A DNA stretch of 53,727 bases from Eubacteriales bacterium (GCA_030524715.1 JAUNGB010000028.1:1-53727); one strand, 5' to 3'; counted from the first letter of the stretch, positions 43,710 through 53,624 are shown. The notes: generated from the sequence alone by a model not told the origin. Program-made: numbers and translations.

Positions 43710-44579
43710 CTATGCCCTCTCAATGAAGCCCTCTCCATGCACTTCTCTGGCGTCCGACACGATCACAAAAGCGTTGGGATCAATTTCATCCACGCGCTCT
43801 TTGAGATAGACGATTTCTTTTTTGCTGACCACGCAGAAGAGCATCAGCTTCTCCTCGCCGGAGTACATTCCCTTTGCCTTGATTCCGGTGATTCCACGAT
43901 CCAGATCCTCCATTACCATCCGCGCTATCTCATCCGGCTTTCCGGTAATAATATAGGCCGCCTTTGAGAATTTCAGGCCTTCAATGATCCCGTCCGAAAC
44001 CTTTGTCACAAGATACACAGCGATCATTGCATACAGCGCCCGGTGGATTCCGAACACATACATTCCCACCAAAACAATGGCAGCATCGATCAGCTGCATG
44101 ATCTGCGCAATAGAGTAATGCTTCAGATACTTCTGAATGATCGCCGCCATCATATCAGTTCCTCCTGTGGTACCTCTTCCCAGGAACACAAGACCGATAC
44201 CGACTCCCTGGATAAGCCCGCCGTACACGGCTGCCAGAAGCAGGTCGTCCCCTGCAATATTCCATACCGGCTGGACTGCAAGCCAGAAGGACAGGGAAAC
44301 CTCCCCCACGATCGCTTTTTTCACAAAGGAGAAGCCCCGTATCTTAGCGCCGATCAAAAACAGTGGAATATTCAATGTGAAGTTTGTCACCCACAAAGGG
44401 ATTCCTCCGTCTATAAGTCCCTTTGTCCATGACTTTACAAGAATTGCAACGCCTGAGAAGCCTCCTGTTACCAGTCCGGCAGCGTCAAAAACAGAATTGA
44501 CCGCCAGCGCCATCAGCCCCGTGCCGATAAAGATCAGACAATATTCCAAATACCAGGGTTTCTTTCCGCTTAAACTCAT
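43710..44579 (-). CDS. YitT family membrane protein (DUF161/DUF2179)
   Basis: The 289-residue protein has about five membrane helices in the first 200 residues (VFDAAGLVTGGFSGVAIL, LGRGTTGGTDMMAAII are family hallmarks). A cytosolic DUF2179 domain follows with DRGITGIKAKGMYSG and a conserved EVHGEGF end. The function is unknown. I place the start at 44579 (MSLSGKKPWYL), with AGGAGG 7 nt upstream; the frame stays open for another 40 codons only because an 18-bp tandem repeat lies there. Confidence 0.9.
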   Translation of the reverse strand: MSLSGKKPWYLEYCLIFIGTGLMALAVNSVFDAAGLVTGGFSGVAILVKSWTKGLIDGGIPLWVTNFTLNIPLFLIGAKIRGFSFVKKAIVGEVSLSFWLAVQPVWNIAGDDLLLAAVYGGLIQGVGIGLVFLGRGTTGGTDMMAAIIQKYLKHYSIAQIMQLIDAAIVLVGMYVFGIHRALYAMIAVYLVTKVSDGIIEGLKFSKAAYIITGKPDEIARMVMEDLDRGITGIKAKGMYSGEEKLMLFCVVSKKEIVYLKERVDEIDPNAFVIVSDAREVHGEGFIERA

Positions 44580-44590
44580 CCCATAACCTC

Positions 44591-44720
44591 CTAACACATA
44601 AATCATCACAATACATAAATTTCTCATAACACATGAATTTCTCATGACACACCAAACCCACATGACATATAAATCTCTCATGACACATAAATATTTCATG
44701 ATACACGAATCTCTTCATGA
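44591..44720. repeat. 18-bp degenerate tandem repeat upstream of the YitT gene
   Basis: Seven units of about 18 bp follow one another, with a consensus close to TGACACATAAATYTCTCA (plus strand). The unit length is a multiple of three, so the minus-strand frame upstream of YitT remains open and encodes a recurring Met-Arg-x-x-Cys-Val pattern. It has no SD and is probably not translated. Confidence 0.8.
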
Positions 44721-44726
44721 TGTATG

Positions 44727-44764
44727 AAAAACGGGTGACAGTCAAACGACTGCCCCCGTTTTTA
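44727..44764 (-). terminator. Intrinsic terminator of the OPT/PqqD-like operon
   Basis: AAAACGGG (44727-44734) pairs with CCCGTTTT (44755-44762), with an inner CAGTC/GACTG helix. A T-run follows on the minus strand. It lies just past the PqqD-like stop. Confidence 0.8.
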
Positions 44765-44772
44765 TTCTTTCC

Positions 44773-45141
44773 TTATTTTTCAGGCATATTGACAAACCTG
44801 ATAAAATGATAGCTTTCCATTATCTGGAAATACTTGATGATCCGGGGATACAACGGTTCCGCCGCTTCCCCGAACGCCTCCTTTTCCAAAGCCGCCAGTT
44901 CCATCACTGATCTCTTTCCGTCAATAAGAGGCCAGAGAAAGCTCCCCTGCGCGTCCAGATGCACCTTGGTAAACCTTGGTTTCCCAAAAAACTTCTGCGC
45001 TATGGTATGAAACGCGCCTTTATTTTCCACTTCAAGGATCACACGTTCCTTAAAATCCCTGTGCCACCCGAGCTGAGGCGCTTTTTCCGGAATAAGATCA
45101 AGATAATTAACCTGCGTTTCCTGTTTTTTCTTTTTACTCAT
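44773..45141 (-). CDS. PqqD-like small protein (RRE fold) coupled to the OPT transporter
   Basis: The 122-residue protein has a PqqD-like core: FTKVHLDAQGSFLWPLIDGKRSVMELA, a winged-helix arrangement also used as the peptide-recognition element (RRE) of RiPP pathways. It lacks any fused enzyme. Its ATG shares a base with the OPT stop (TGATG), so the two are translationally coupled. No radical SAM maturase, peptide precursor or protease gene is seen nearby, so a RiPP role is not supported here; a regulatory or accessory role for the transporter is possible. Confidence 0.8.
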   Translation of the reverse strand: MSKKKKQETQVNYLDLIPEKAPQLGWHRDFKERVILEVENKGAFHTIAQKFFGKPRFTKVHLDAQGSFLWPLIDGKRSVMELAALEKEAFGEAAEPLYPRIIKYFQIMESYHFIRFVNMPEK

Positions 45142-47039
45142 CAGGCTTTATTCTTCTTCCATAAAGAGAATTTCAGCAGGCACAGGATCATAACGATCAT
45201 GAGCGCCGCGCCGCCGATATTTCCGAAGCTTATCTTATCGGCCAGCGACAGATCGACCTCCACAACTGCCAGGACAGCCAGCGCGATTCCCACAAGGCCC
45301 TCTCCTGCGATCATCCCCGCACAGTACAGCGTGCCGTCTGTGGACTGGCGTTCCTTTGTCTTTTCGTCAACATTCTTCCGCATATCCATAAGGCCGCGCA
45401 CCACGCCTCCGATCATGATCGTTGCGTTCAGATAGATCGGAAGGTAAAGGCCGATGGCAAAAGGCATCACCGGAACTCTCAGGATCTCCAGGCCAAGCGC
45501 AAGGAATACCCCTACAAACACCAGCGTCCACGGAAGATTTCCTCCCATGATGCCCTCTACGATCATCTTCATCAGTCCTGCCTGGGGAGCCGGAACTTCT
45601 GTTCCGCCGTAACCCCATGCGGCATTCAGAAGATACAGGACGCCGCCGATGGCAAGGCCGGACGCAACCACGCCGATCAATTCACCGATCTGCTGCTTTT
45701 TGGGAGTCGCCCCCAGTAAATAACCGGTCTTTAAATCCTGTGAAGTATCACCTGCGATCGCCGCTACAATACAGATCACGGAGCCAATGGCAATAGCGCC
45801 TGTCATTCCGGTAATGCCTGTCTCCCCGCTGGCCTTAATCGCAAAGGTGGCGATCAAAAGCGTAGCGATGGCCATGCCGGAAACCGGATTGTTAGAGCTT
45901 CCGATCATTCCTACCATACGGGAGGATACGGTTGCAAAAAAGAAACCGAACACAACGATCAGGGCCGCTCCAAGAAGATTTACCGGAATCGCAGGAACGA
46001 TCCAGATAATAAACACCATAGCTACGATTCCCACAAGGATAAAACTCATGGGAAGATCCTGGGCCGTCCTCGCCGTACTGGTGTTTTTGCCGCCCTTCAT
46101 GCTTTTCATGGAATCACGGAAGGTGCTGATGATCAGAGGCAGGGACTTGATCAGGGAAATGATCCCGCCTGTTGCGATGGCGCCCGCGCCGATATATTTT
46201 ACATAGTTTGTCCAGATGGCAGACGCGCCGCCCTCGGCATAGAGCATGGCAATGGTCACGCCTTCCTCTGCCGGATACATGGAAATGTCCGGTCCGAACA
46301 GACAGATCAGAGGAATGATCGCCATCCACCCGAACAGTGAACCCACAAACATATAGGAAGCAATCTTCGGCCCTACAATATAGCCCACACCCAGAAGGGC
46401 GGGATAAACCTCCATACCGATCTCGCCTTTAAAGGACTTGAAAGCCGCCGCTACATCCGCCGGAATCATTTTAATACCGTCTACTACAAATTTAAAAACC
46501 GCCGCAAGTCCCATACCGGAAAATACGGTAGCCGCATTGGAACCGCCCTCTTCGCCTGCCAGAAGCACTTCCGCGCAGGCCGTGCCCTCCGGATACAGAA
46601 GGGTGGCATGCTCCTTTACGATCAACGCATTACGCAGGGGTACCATAAACAGCACGCCCAAAACGCCGCCGCAAAGGGCGATCAATGTAATCTCCACCAG
46701 GCTTGGCATATCGCATAAGCCTTCTTCCGCCCATAAAAATAAAGCGGGCATGGTAAAAATCGTACCTGCGGCAAGAGACTCGCCTGCAGAGCCAATGGTC
46801 TGAACCATGTTGCTTTCCAGAATGGAATTTTTCTTCATGATGACGCGAATCACGCCCATGGAGATAACTGCCGCCGGAATGGAAGCAGATACGGTCATAC
46901 CGACACGCAGGCCAAGATAAGCGTTGGCAGCTCCGAATACGACCGCGAGAATGATACCCATGATAATGGATGTCACAGTAAATTCCGGTGTAATTCTTTC
47001 CGCCGGAATGTACGGTTTGAACTCTTTGTTGTCATTCAT
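45141..47039 (-). CDS. OPT family oligopeptide transporter
   Basis: The 632-residue protein has about 15 membrane helices. Features of the bacterial OPT branch are ITPEFTVTSIIMGIILAVVFGAANAYLGL at the start, PEGTACAEVLLAGEEGG, GDTSQDLKTGYLLGATPKKQQ and MPFAIGLYLPIYLNATIMIGG. It takes up peptides or metal-chelate complexes with protons. It is the first gene of a two-gene operon with the PqqD-like protein. Confidence 0.93.
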   Translation of the reverse strand: MNDNKEFKPYIPAERITPEFTVTSIIMGIILAVVFGAANAYLGLRVGMTVSASIPAAVISMGVIRVIMKKNSILESNMVQTIGSAGESLAAGTIFTMPALFLWAEEGLCDMPSLVEITLIALCGGVLGVLFMVPLRNALIVKEHATLLYPEGTACAEVLLAGEEGGSNAATVFSGMGLAAVFKFVVDGIKMIPADVAAAFKSFKGEIGMEVYPALLGVGYIVGPKIASYMFVGSLFGWMAIIPLICLFGPDISMYPAEEGVTIAMLYAEGGASAIWTNYVKYIGAGAIATGGIISLIKSLPLIISTFRDSMKSMKGGKNTSTARTAQDLPMSFILVGIVAMVFIIWIVPAIPVNLLGAALIVVFGFFFATVSSRMVGMIGSSNNPVSGMAIATLLIATFAIKASGETGITGMTGAIAIGSVICIVAAIAGDTSQDLKTGYLLGATPKKQQIGELIGVVASGLAIGGVLYLLNAAWGYGGTEVPAPQAGLMKMIVEGIMGGNLPWTLVFVGVFLALGLEILRVPVMPFAIGLYLPIYLNATIMIGGVVRGLMDMRKNVDEKTKERQSTDGTLYCAGMIAGEGLVGIALAVLAVVEVDLSLADKISFGNIGGAALMIVMILCLLKFSLWKKNKA

Positions 47040-47210
47040 GATTTCCTCTCCCTTTCATCTTTTGGTTTCTTCATCCTCAGATATTATAACGAAAGCTGTC
47101 ATGGTTTGCAAGCGATTCCCCATGGAATATTTATACATATCAATGAATATTTTTGCATTTTTTGTGCATTTTTTACATTTTATTATCTTTTCCTATCTTC
47201 TCTTACCTTT

Positions 47211-49004
47211 TCAGCCATCGGTTTCCAACTGCTTTGTCAGGTAACGGCCCACGATTCTGGAGAAATTTGTAATATCATGAATATATGCAAAATCCTTCCC
47301 GAAAATTTTCTTTTCCGTTGCAAGGTCTTTCTCTTCACCGGCAAAAACCCCCAGCACGCTCACTCCCAGATTACGGAGACGGCGCACCTCGGTCGCCGTA
47401 TCCGCCGCCGCATATTTCCCGTGATAGGGCTGTGGATTTCTGGCATTGGGCCGGTTTACGATCACGTCATAGGGACGTCCGTCGCTTAAAACGATCAGAA
47501 TCTTTTTTTCTTCCTCGCGGTTTAAAAGCCCATAGCCCACCGTTTTGATGGCAAGGCCGTCCCGGTTATTGGAGGACGTCACATAATCAAAAATATTTTC
47601 ATTTTCCGATCTGGGCGCGTCATACTCCCGGAAACGGTGCAGGATCGTATAATCCCAGAAGGTACAAAAGCTCATGACTCTGTGAGGAATTTCCACATTG
47701 CTTAAAGCCTCGCTGATAATATAAGCCTGCAGCGCCACCTCTCCTTGTCGGCTCATCTGGGAGCCGCTGGCGTCAATGAGCACATCCACCACAAAATCCG
47801 AAGCTTCTCCCTTCAGTTCTCTTTTAAAAATGCTTGCTTCCCGGCTTCTTCCCACTCTCCACACCCGTGAAGGAACAATAATACCCCTGTCGGAAAGAAC
47901 CTCCTGGGTCTCGCTTCTTAACACCAGCGATTTGCGGAGCAGCTCCGTAAGTCCGGCAATATTCCGTTTCACGATCCGGTGCTTCTGATGGTACAGCCAG
48001 ATATTTTTGTTTTTCAGGCGCTTGGCATATTCAAACTGATAATTTCGTTTCACCGGATTTTTCAGGATCCCTTCGGTAAAATACAGGCTGCAGTCACTGT
48101 GGATCTCCCGGCACATCAGATAATTCATACGTTTTTCCTCTGCAGGCGTAAGATATGTTTTCCCGTAATTCAGTTCCACGTAGGTATGCGCCTTTTCCAG
48201 AGCCTCCGGCGGCAGGACCGTGACCTTATGCTTTACCTTTCGCTTTTCCTCCATTTCTTCTGTGACGGACGAGTCCTCCAGGCCGGTCATACGGTTTGTA
48301 AGCTGCTCCACATAGCTTTCCAGGGCCTCTTCGTACATTTCCTCGGACAGGAAATCCTCCCAGCCAAATTCCGTCAGATCCTCAAGGGTAACCGCGAGCA
48401 CCTTGTCCAACCCGCCGTGCCTGCTCACAAAGGACGGATCGATCATGGCATTATACAGGCTGTCGATGACCTGTATCAGTTCCATAGCATCCTTTGCTTC
48501 CCTTGCCTGATATACCATATCCCGGAATACCTTTATCTGCCGCTCCACCATATGCGTGCCGCCGCTTAAGCGGTCACGGAGAACGGCAACCTTCAGCCGC
48601 CCGAGCAAGTCCCCGCGGGAAGGCATCCGTTCAAATTCCTGATCCAGAATATCCTCAAATGCCTGCCGCTGCATCTCCCGCACACCGGGGCGCTCTTCAC
48701 ACAGCTTTTCCCCCACAGCCTCTTCAATGCAAAGCTGCGCCACAGCCGTCAGTTCACTTTCTCCTGCCTCCAAAAAGATTTTCTTTACCAGATAAAGGCC
48801 AACCATATCTTTATCGTAAAACCGTGCAAAAGCGCCCTGCTTGATACCGTCGTACAGGGCGATGGCCTTGGAGCGCAGGAAAAGAGAGACATCCGGCTTC
48901 ATTTCCAGTGTATAATCGCCGCTGACTGTCCAGAGCAGATTCCGTATGCGGTTTTCCAACTCCAGGCGGTTATCTTCGATTTCCAAAGGCAGTTCTTTAT
49001 TCAT
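47211..49004 (-). CDS. VWA-domain protein (CoxE/YehP-like partner of a MoxR ATPase)
   Basis: The protein has about 597 residues. The C-terminal von Willebrand A domain has the MIDAS motif DASGS in VDVLIDASGSQMSRQG, followed by ILIVLSDGRPYDVIV. The long N-terminal region is alpha-helical and charged, with a KVKHKVTVLPPEALEKAHTYVEL segment. The start is ATG at 49004 (MNKELPLEIEDN), overlapping the stop of the AAA gene by 8 nt; ATGs at 49013 and 49010 are alternatives. Such MoxR-VWA pairs assemble or remodel metal-dependent enzymes. The client is unknown. Confidence 0.88.
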   Translation of the reverse strand: MNKELPLEIEDNRLELENRIRNLLWTVSGDYTLEMKPDVSLFLRSKAIALYDGIKQGAFARFYDKDMVGLYLVKKIFLEAGESELTAVAQLCIEEAVGEKLCEERPGVREMQRQAFEDILDQEFERMPSRGDLLGRLKVAVLRDRLSGGTHMVERQIKVFRDMVYQAREAKDAMELIQVIDSLYNAMIDPSFVSRHGGLDKVLAVTLEDLTEFGWEDFLSEEMYEEALESYVEQLTNRMTGLEDSSVTEEMEEKRKVKHKVTVLPPEALEKAHTYVELNYGKTYLTPAEEKRMNYLMCREIHSDCSLYFTEGILKNPVKRNYQFEYAKRLKNKNIWLYHQKHRIVKRNIAGLTELLRKSLVLRSETQEVLSDRGIIVPSRVWRVGRSREASIFKRELKGEASDFVVDVLIDASGSQMSRQGEVALQAYIISEALSNVEIPHRVMSFCTFWDYTILHRFREYDAPRSENENIFDYVTSSNNRDGLAIKTVGYGLLNREEEKKILIVLSDGRPYDVIVNRPNARNPQPYHGKYAAADTATEVRRLRNLGVSVLGVFAGEEKDLATEKKIFGKDFAYIHDITNFSRIVGRYLTKQLETDG

Positions 49005-49917
49005 AGACATCATCCCTTGTCCAGTCAGACGGAATCCTCGTACGGACAACATCCTCCACGATTTCCTTTTCAAAGATATCAAAGGTTTTATTTACCACGC
49101 CCATCTGAACCGCCTGCCACGGAGAGAGCCCGGTGTCCACGATCTTCATGGCGGCAAGAAGCCCCCGCAGGTCAAGAGGCTTCGTGGAAATCTCACTGTT
49201 TAAAGCCTTTAGCTGCAGATCCAGGAATACCCCCATAAACTGCTCTACGGCCTTTTCCTTTGCACGAGGAAACATCCGATGGAAAATAAATCCAAGAGTC
49301 TCCTCGGTCTGCGCCGGCATATCGATCACCAGAAAACGGGAAACCAGCGCCTCGTTCAACTCCTTGGTCCCTGCGTAGCCATAATTCATGGTTCCGATAA
49401 AACGGGCCGCCGGATGAAGGTCGATCTTATCGTATCCCGGCACATCAATGGAGCGGCGGTAATCCAGAGTTGCATGAAGCACGGAAACCGCGTCATTCTT
49501 CGCCATATTAATCTCATCCAGGATCCCGAAGCCACCATACTCCGCGCATTTATAGATGGAGCCTTTACGCAGGCGCACCTCATTGTCCGCAAAGGTGTCG
49601 GTGCCAATGAGATCCCCACTGTTAGTATTTACATGAAACGAAACATTATAAGACGGTCTGTTGAAAATATAGGCAAGATTTTCCGCCAGGATATTTTTCC
49701 CTGTGGCTTTCGGCCCGGTCAGAAGCAGGTTTTCCCCCTGCAGAAGCCCGGCAATGGCCATCTCCAGAATGTCCTTTCCATAAAAGGGCATAGCGGGCTT
49801 CACTACCCTGTCGGATACCTCCCCGGGCACCTCATAGTCACTTCTGAATTTCTCCACCTGCCCTATCAGCGCCGGGGAAACTCCCTGTTCCTCCAAAAAA
49901 CGTAATTCTTCTGTCAT
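48997..49917 (-). CDS. MoxR-type AAA+ ATPase
   Basis: The 306-residue protein has Walker A GPKATGKNILAEN (the usual Thr/Ser after GK is Asn), Walker B GGFGILDEINMAKND, sensor 1 FIGTMNYGY and arginine finger EALVSRFLVID. I use the ATG at 49917 (MTEELRFLEEQG), with AGGAG 8 nt upstream; the upstream frame is open but lacks these signals. It is coupled to the VWA gene. The Walker A substitution is notable but also occurs in some MoxR/CbbQ-like ATPases. Confidence 0.9.
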   Translation of the reverse strand: MTEELRFLEEQGVSPALIGQVEKFRSDYEVPGEVSDRVVKPAMPFYGKDILEMAIAGLLQGENLLLTGPKATGKNILAENLAYIFNRPSYNVSFHVNTNSGDLIGTDTFADNEVRLRKGSIYKCAEYGGFGILDEINMAKNDAVSVLHATLDYRRSIDVPGYDKIDLHPAARFIGTMNYGYAGTKELNEALVSRFLVIDMPAQTEETLGFIFHRMFPRAKEKAVEQFMGVFLDLQLKALNSEISTKPLDLRGLLAAMKIVDTGLSPWQAVQMGVVNKTFDIFEKEIVEDVVRTRIPSDWTRDDVYE

Positions 49918-50004
49918 ATCGTATACTCCTATATCACAAATATCATTCAGCCCGCAGAAAATCCTCTGCGGCGCCATATCCGAATAATCCCATTTTATAC
50001 TAAA

Positions 50005-50030
50005 CAGAGGCTGCATTCCTGCAGCCTCTG
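50005..50030. terminator. Perfect hairpin between glnN and the MoxR gene
   Basis: CAGAGGCTGC (50005-50014) and GCAGCCTCTG (50021-50030) form a perfect 10-bp stem with a 6-nt loop. On the minus strand only TTT follows. It probably terminates glnN. A degenerate copy of the 40251-type repeat end overlaps it at about 50033-50065. Confidence 0.65.
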
Positions 50031-50089
50031 TCAGAGTGTATCTGAAAATCCATTCCTGCGCTCTACTCTAATATCTACTCCAATACCCT

Positions 50090-52204
50090 TTATACCTCAA
50101 AAATCAGATCTCCGTAAGAGGGCATCGGCCACATTTCTTTATCAACGATCATTTCCAGTTCATCTACCGGGCTGCGCAGAGCCTCCATAGCCGGTACCAC
50201 CTTCTCACGGCAGAACACGGCTCTTTCTCTTCCCTCGGGAATATTGGGAACCCGGGCGACCAACTTGGAAAGCTTGCTCATGGCGCTGTTGGTACTCTTT
50301 AAAAGAGCGGACGTACGTTTCAGAAGATCCATCTGTACGCTTACGTCAAATGCCCCTACCGCTCTCACGGAATTAATGGAGTCTGCCAGTACAGTCGTAT
50401 ATTTGATAACCGCCGGAATGATCTGCTTGGTGGCAATGTCGATCATTGTCTTTGCCTCGATATTGATCGCCTTTGCGTATATCTCATACTGAATCTCCGC
50501 ACGGGATTCCAGCTCCGTTCTGGTAAAGACGCCAAAGCTCTCAAACAGCTTCACGGACTTCTCTGTTGTAAGCGCCGGAATCGCGTCTACCATAGACGGC
50601 AGGTTGGGCAGTCCGCGGCGCTTTGCTTCCTTTTCCCATTCCGGTGCATAGCCGTTCCCGTTAAATACGATCCTCTGGTGATCGGTGGCATATTCTTTGA
50701 TCAGGTCATGAACTGCCAGGTCAAAATCCGGGGCAGCCTCCAGCCTGTCGCAGGCTTCCCGGAACGCCTCCGCCGCAATGGTGTTCAGCACTACATTGCA
50801 GGAAGAAATGGAATCCCTGGAGCCTACCATACGAAATTCAAACTTATTTCCCGTAAACGCAAAGGGTGAGGTCCTGTTTCTGTCGGTGGCGTCCTTCATA
50901 AAATCAGGAAGGGTCTTTACGCCTGTTTCCAGCTTCTCCCCTTTAATACTGTGCGTGGCAGTCCCTGTGCTGATAAGCTGCTCCAGCACATCCTCAAGCT
51001 GCTGTCCCAAAAAGACGGAAATAATCGCAGGCGGCGCCTCGTGCCCGCCCAGACGGTGGTCGTTCCCCACATCTGCCGCGGATTCCCGAAGCAAATCCGC
51101 ATGGGTATCCACAGCCTTAAGGATACAGGTGAGGATCAGAAGAAACTGGATATTCTCATGGGGAGTCTTGCCGGGATCCAAAAGATTGATACCATCATCC
51201 GCTGTCAAAGACCAGTTGTTGTGCTTACCGGAACCATTGACTCCCGCAAAAGGCTTTTCATGAAGCACGCAGCGCAGACCGTGACGGCTTGCCACCTTTT
51301 TGAGGATGCGCATCATGATCTGATTATGATCCGCCGCAATATTTACCGGGGCATAAATAGGAGCCAGCTCATGCTGCGCCGGAGCCACCTCGTTGTGCTG
51401 GGTTTTTGCCGCCACGCCCAGCCTCCAGCATTCCTCGTTGACCTCCTTCATATACGCGGAAACTCTCTGACGGATACTGCCGAAATAATGATCGTCCATC
51501 TCCTGCCCCTTCGGCGGCATAGCGCCAAACAGAGTTCTTCCCGTATAGATCAGGTCTTTTCTCTGGAGCCATTTCTCTTTATCGATCAGGAAATACTCCT
51601 GTTCAGCGCCCACAGACGGCGTTACCTTCTTAGAGGTCGTATTCCCGAAAAGGCGGAGCAGCCGAAGCGCCTGCGCATTGATCGCCTCCATGGAACGCAG
51701 AAGCGGCGTTTTCTGGTCGAGGGCCTCTCCTGTGTAGGAGCAGAACGCCGTGGGGATACAAAGCGTTCCGCCCGCCGCATCATGGCGGACAAAGGCCGGG
51801 GAGGTACAATCCCATGTGGTGTAGCCTCTGGCCTCAAAGGTCGCGCGGAGGCCCCCCGACGGAAAGGAGGATGCGTCCGGTTCCCCTTTGATCAGCTCCT
51901 TGCCGGAAAAGCTCATGAGAACCTTGCCGTTCTCCATGGGAGCCGTGATAAAAGCGTCGTGCTTTTCCGCTGTAACGCCTGTCAGCGGCTGGAACCAGTG
52001 GCTGTAGTGGGTCGCGCCCTTCTCAATGGCCCATTCCTTCATTTCGTGGGCCACCACATCCGCAATCTCCATGGAAAGCTCTTTGCCCTCCTCGATTGTC
52101 TTCTTCAGCTCCTTATAGACCTTTTTCGGAAGACGCGCCTGCATGACCGAGTCATTGAATACATCGCATCCGAAGGTTTCTACCACATTGATATATTCTC
52201 CCAT
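50090..52204 (-). CDS. glnN: Glutamine synthetase type III
   Basis: The 704-residue protein has the length of GSIII enzymes. Signature features are [14 protein letters not shown] near residue 60, [47 protein letters not shown] (the active-site flap with the GSGKH motif) and FRMVGSRDS. It synthesises glutamine from glutamate and ammonia. SD GGGGAG precedes the ATG. It is a single-gene unit. Confidence 0.96.
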   Translation of the reverse strand: MGEYINVVETFGCDVFNDSVMQARLPKKVYKELKKTIEEGKELSMEIADVVAHEMKEWAIEKGATHYSHWFQPLTGVTAEKHDAFITAPMENGKVLMSFSGKELIKGEPDASSFPSGGLRATFEARGYTTWDCTSPAFVRHDAAGGTLCIPTAFCSYTGEALDQKTPLLRSMEAINAQALRLLRLFGNTTSKKVTPSVGAEQEYFLIDKEKWLQRKDLIYTGRTLFGAMPPKGQEMDDHYFGSIRQRVSAYMKEVNEECWRLGVAAKTQHNEVAPAQHELAPIYAPVNIAADHNQIMMRILKKVASRHGLRCVLHEKPFAGVNGSGKHNNWSLTADDGINLLDPGKTPHENIQFLLILTCILKAVDTHADLLRESAADVGNDHRLGGHEAPPAIISVFLGQQLEDVLEQLISTGTATHSIKGEKLETGVKTLPDFMKDATDRNRTSPFAFTGNKFEFRMVGSRDSISSCNVVLNTIAAEAFREACDRLEAAPDFDLAVHDLIKEYATDHQRIVFNGNGYAPEWEKEAKRRGLPNLPSMVDAIPALTTEKSVKLFESFGVFTRTELESRAEIQYEIYAKAINIEAKTMIDIATKQIIPAVIKYTTVLADSINSVRAVGAFDVSVQMDLLKRTSALLKSTNSAMSKLSKLVARVPNIPEGRERAVFCREKVVPAMEALRSPVDELEMIVDKEMWPMPSYGDLIFEV

Positions 52205-52315
52205 TCTTTTCTCCCCTTCTGTTATATTGAGTGTTTATACTTGTTCCGTTTATTTTATGATAAAAGCTAGTTCCAAAGTCATATTTTGTCATGCGGACAT
52301 GACTGATATCTGATA

Positions 52316-53224
52316 TTATTTTGTCTCTTTTTTTACACTTTTCAGGTAAAGGTTCAGCGCCTCATGCATGTTCTCGATTTCCACACGTACAGGATTCCCG
52401 CCAAATTCACCGTCCAGTGTCCAGGGCACTTCCTCGTCAGCCTCGATCACCACCTTGTGGGACTTAAAGGAATAGATCAGATCCGTATTATCCTCTTCCT
52501 TTACCAGGGAAGTAAGGATTTCCTGAAGCTCCAAAGGATTTTTCGGTCTGGTTATCAACGTCACCTCAAAAAGGCCGTCGTTCATATCCACATTTTTGCC
52601 CGTCAGCTTTTTAAAACCACCCACTGAGCGGGAATTCGTCACCATACCGAAAATAAATTCATCCTCTATCTCAATTTCCTCGGACCATACGCGCATATGG
52701 TAAGACTTGATATCAAAAAGACGTTTCATCCCCTCCAGAAGATATGCCACATGTCCCAGAATGTTTTTCAGATCCTGGTCCGTCTGGTAGGATACGTCCG
52801 TAAACAGGCCGAACGCCGCAATATACGTAAAGCTCTGGCTGTTAAATTTGCCCACGTCACAGCGGTACAGCTCTTCCTCCATGATCATGGACGCAGCCTC
52901 TGTCAGGCTCTTTGGCATAAACAGGCTGTTGGCAAAGTCGTTGGTGCTTCCTGCCGGTATATAGCCGATGGGCACGGAGCTTTCCTTCTCCATGATCCCT
53001 GTCACCACCTCGTCCAGAGTGCCGTCTCCGCCGCTGCAGACGATCAGATCTACTTTATCCGCATAATCTCTTGCCTTTTCGTAGGCGTCCTTCGGGTACT
53101 GTGTGGCGTGGATCACCACTTCATAGTCCGATTTATTAAAAATATCAACGATTTCCATCAAATTGGCTTTTATTTTTCCTTTTCCTGCCTTTGGATTGAA
53201 GACAAACAGCATTCTTTTTTCCAA
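52316..53224 (-). CDS. Diacylglycerol/lipid kinase family protein (YegS-like)
   Basis: The protein has about 302 residues. The catalytic domain has FVFNPKAGKGKI and the phosphate-binding VCSGGDGTLDEVVTGIM, then PIGYIPAGSTNDFANSL. The C-terminal beta-sandwich ends in the DGEFGGNPVRVEI strand that also carries ligands. I place the start at a TTG (53224) with AAAGGGG 7 nt upstream; the ATG at 53212 (MLFVFNPKAG) is an alternative with a weaker SD. It phosphorylates a lipid, probably diacylglycerol, for phospholipid recycling. Confidence 0.9.
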   Translation of the reverse strand: MEKRMLFVFNPKAGKGKIKANLMEIVDIFNKSDYEVVIHATQYPKDAYEKARDYADKVDLIVCSGGDGTLDEVVTGIMEKESSVPIGYIPAGSTNDFANSLFMPKSLTEAASMIMEEELYRCDVGKFNSQSFTYIAAFGLFTDVSYQTDQDLKNILGHVAYLLEGMKRLFDIKSYHMRVWSEEIEIEDEFIFGMVTNSRSVGGFKKLTGKNVDMNDGLFEVTLITRPKNPLELQEILTSLVKEEDNTDLIYSFKSHKVVIEADEEVPWTLDGEFGGNPVRVEIENMHEALNLYLKSVKKETK

Positions 53225-53433
53225 AACAATTCCCCTTTCCATATCAAACAAGAGTTCCTGTTCCACTCTGCAGACAGTAACATCCAACCTGTCCGCCACA
53301 GAAACGAGTCGTGCTTTTGCCGTTCCGTATCTCTATTAATATAAAAAAAAAGCAGGAAAAAGTCAATCAAAAATTCAGGTCCGCCGCAACAGCGTTTCTG
53401 TTACAGCAGACCTGAATCTACAGATTATTATAA

Positions 53434-53507
53434 TAGCGAGAGGGGGATTTGAACCCTCGACACCACGGGTATGAACCGTGTGCTCTAGCCAACTGAGCTA
53501 TCTCGCC
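53434..53507 (-). tRNA. tRNA-Met (CAT anticodon)
   Basis: The 74-nt gene folds as a cloverleaf with acceptor GGCGAGA/TCTCGCT (one G-U), anticodon loop CTCATAC-like with CAT, and T-loop GGTTCAAATCC. CCA is not encoded. It is identical over its first 55 plus-strand nt to the truncated copy at 53673. Confidence 0.97.
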
Positions 53508-53522
53508 ATATTTCCTAAGTTA

Positions 53523-53595
53523 TGGGGCCTATAGGGCTCGAACCTATGACCCTCTGCTTGTAAGGCAGATGCTCTCCCAGCTGAGCTAAGACCCC
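53523..53595 (-). tRNA. tRNA-Val (TAC anticodon)
   Basis: The 73-nt gene has acceptor GGGGTCT paired with AGGCCCC, anticodon stem TCTGC/GCAGA with loop CTTACAA (anticodon TAC) and T-loop GGTTCGAGCCC. CCA is not encoded. It lies 15 nt from the tRNA-Met gene. Confidence 0.97.
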
Positions 53596-53600
53596 ATAAA

Positions 53601-53624
53601 TATTCAAGACTCGCTCGCGAGTCT
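53601..53624. repeat. Hairpin repeat between tRNA genes
   Basis: AAGACTCG-CTCG-CGAGTCTT is a perfect palindromic hairpin. With its left flank, 22 nt recur at 27816-27837 upstream of the PucR-type gene. Confidence 0.7.

Noticed and set aside
44580-44745. Met/Cys-rich open frames upstream of the YitT gene as a small protein or metal-binding peptide
   Set aside because: The pattern comes from an 18-bp tandem repeat that is open in several frames, and no SD is present.
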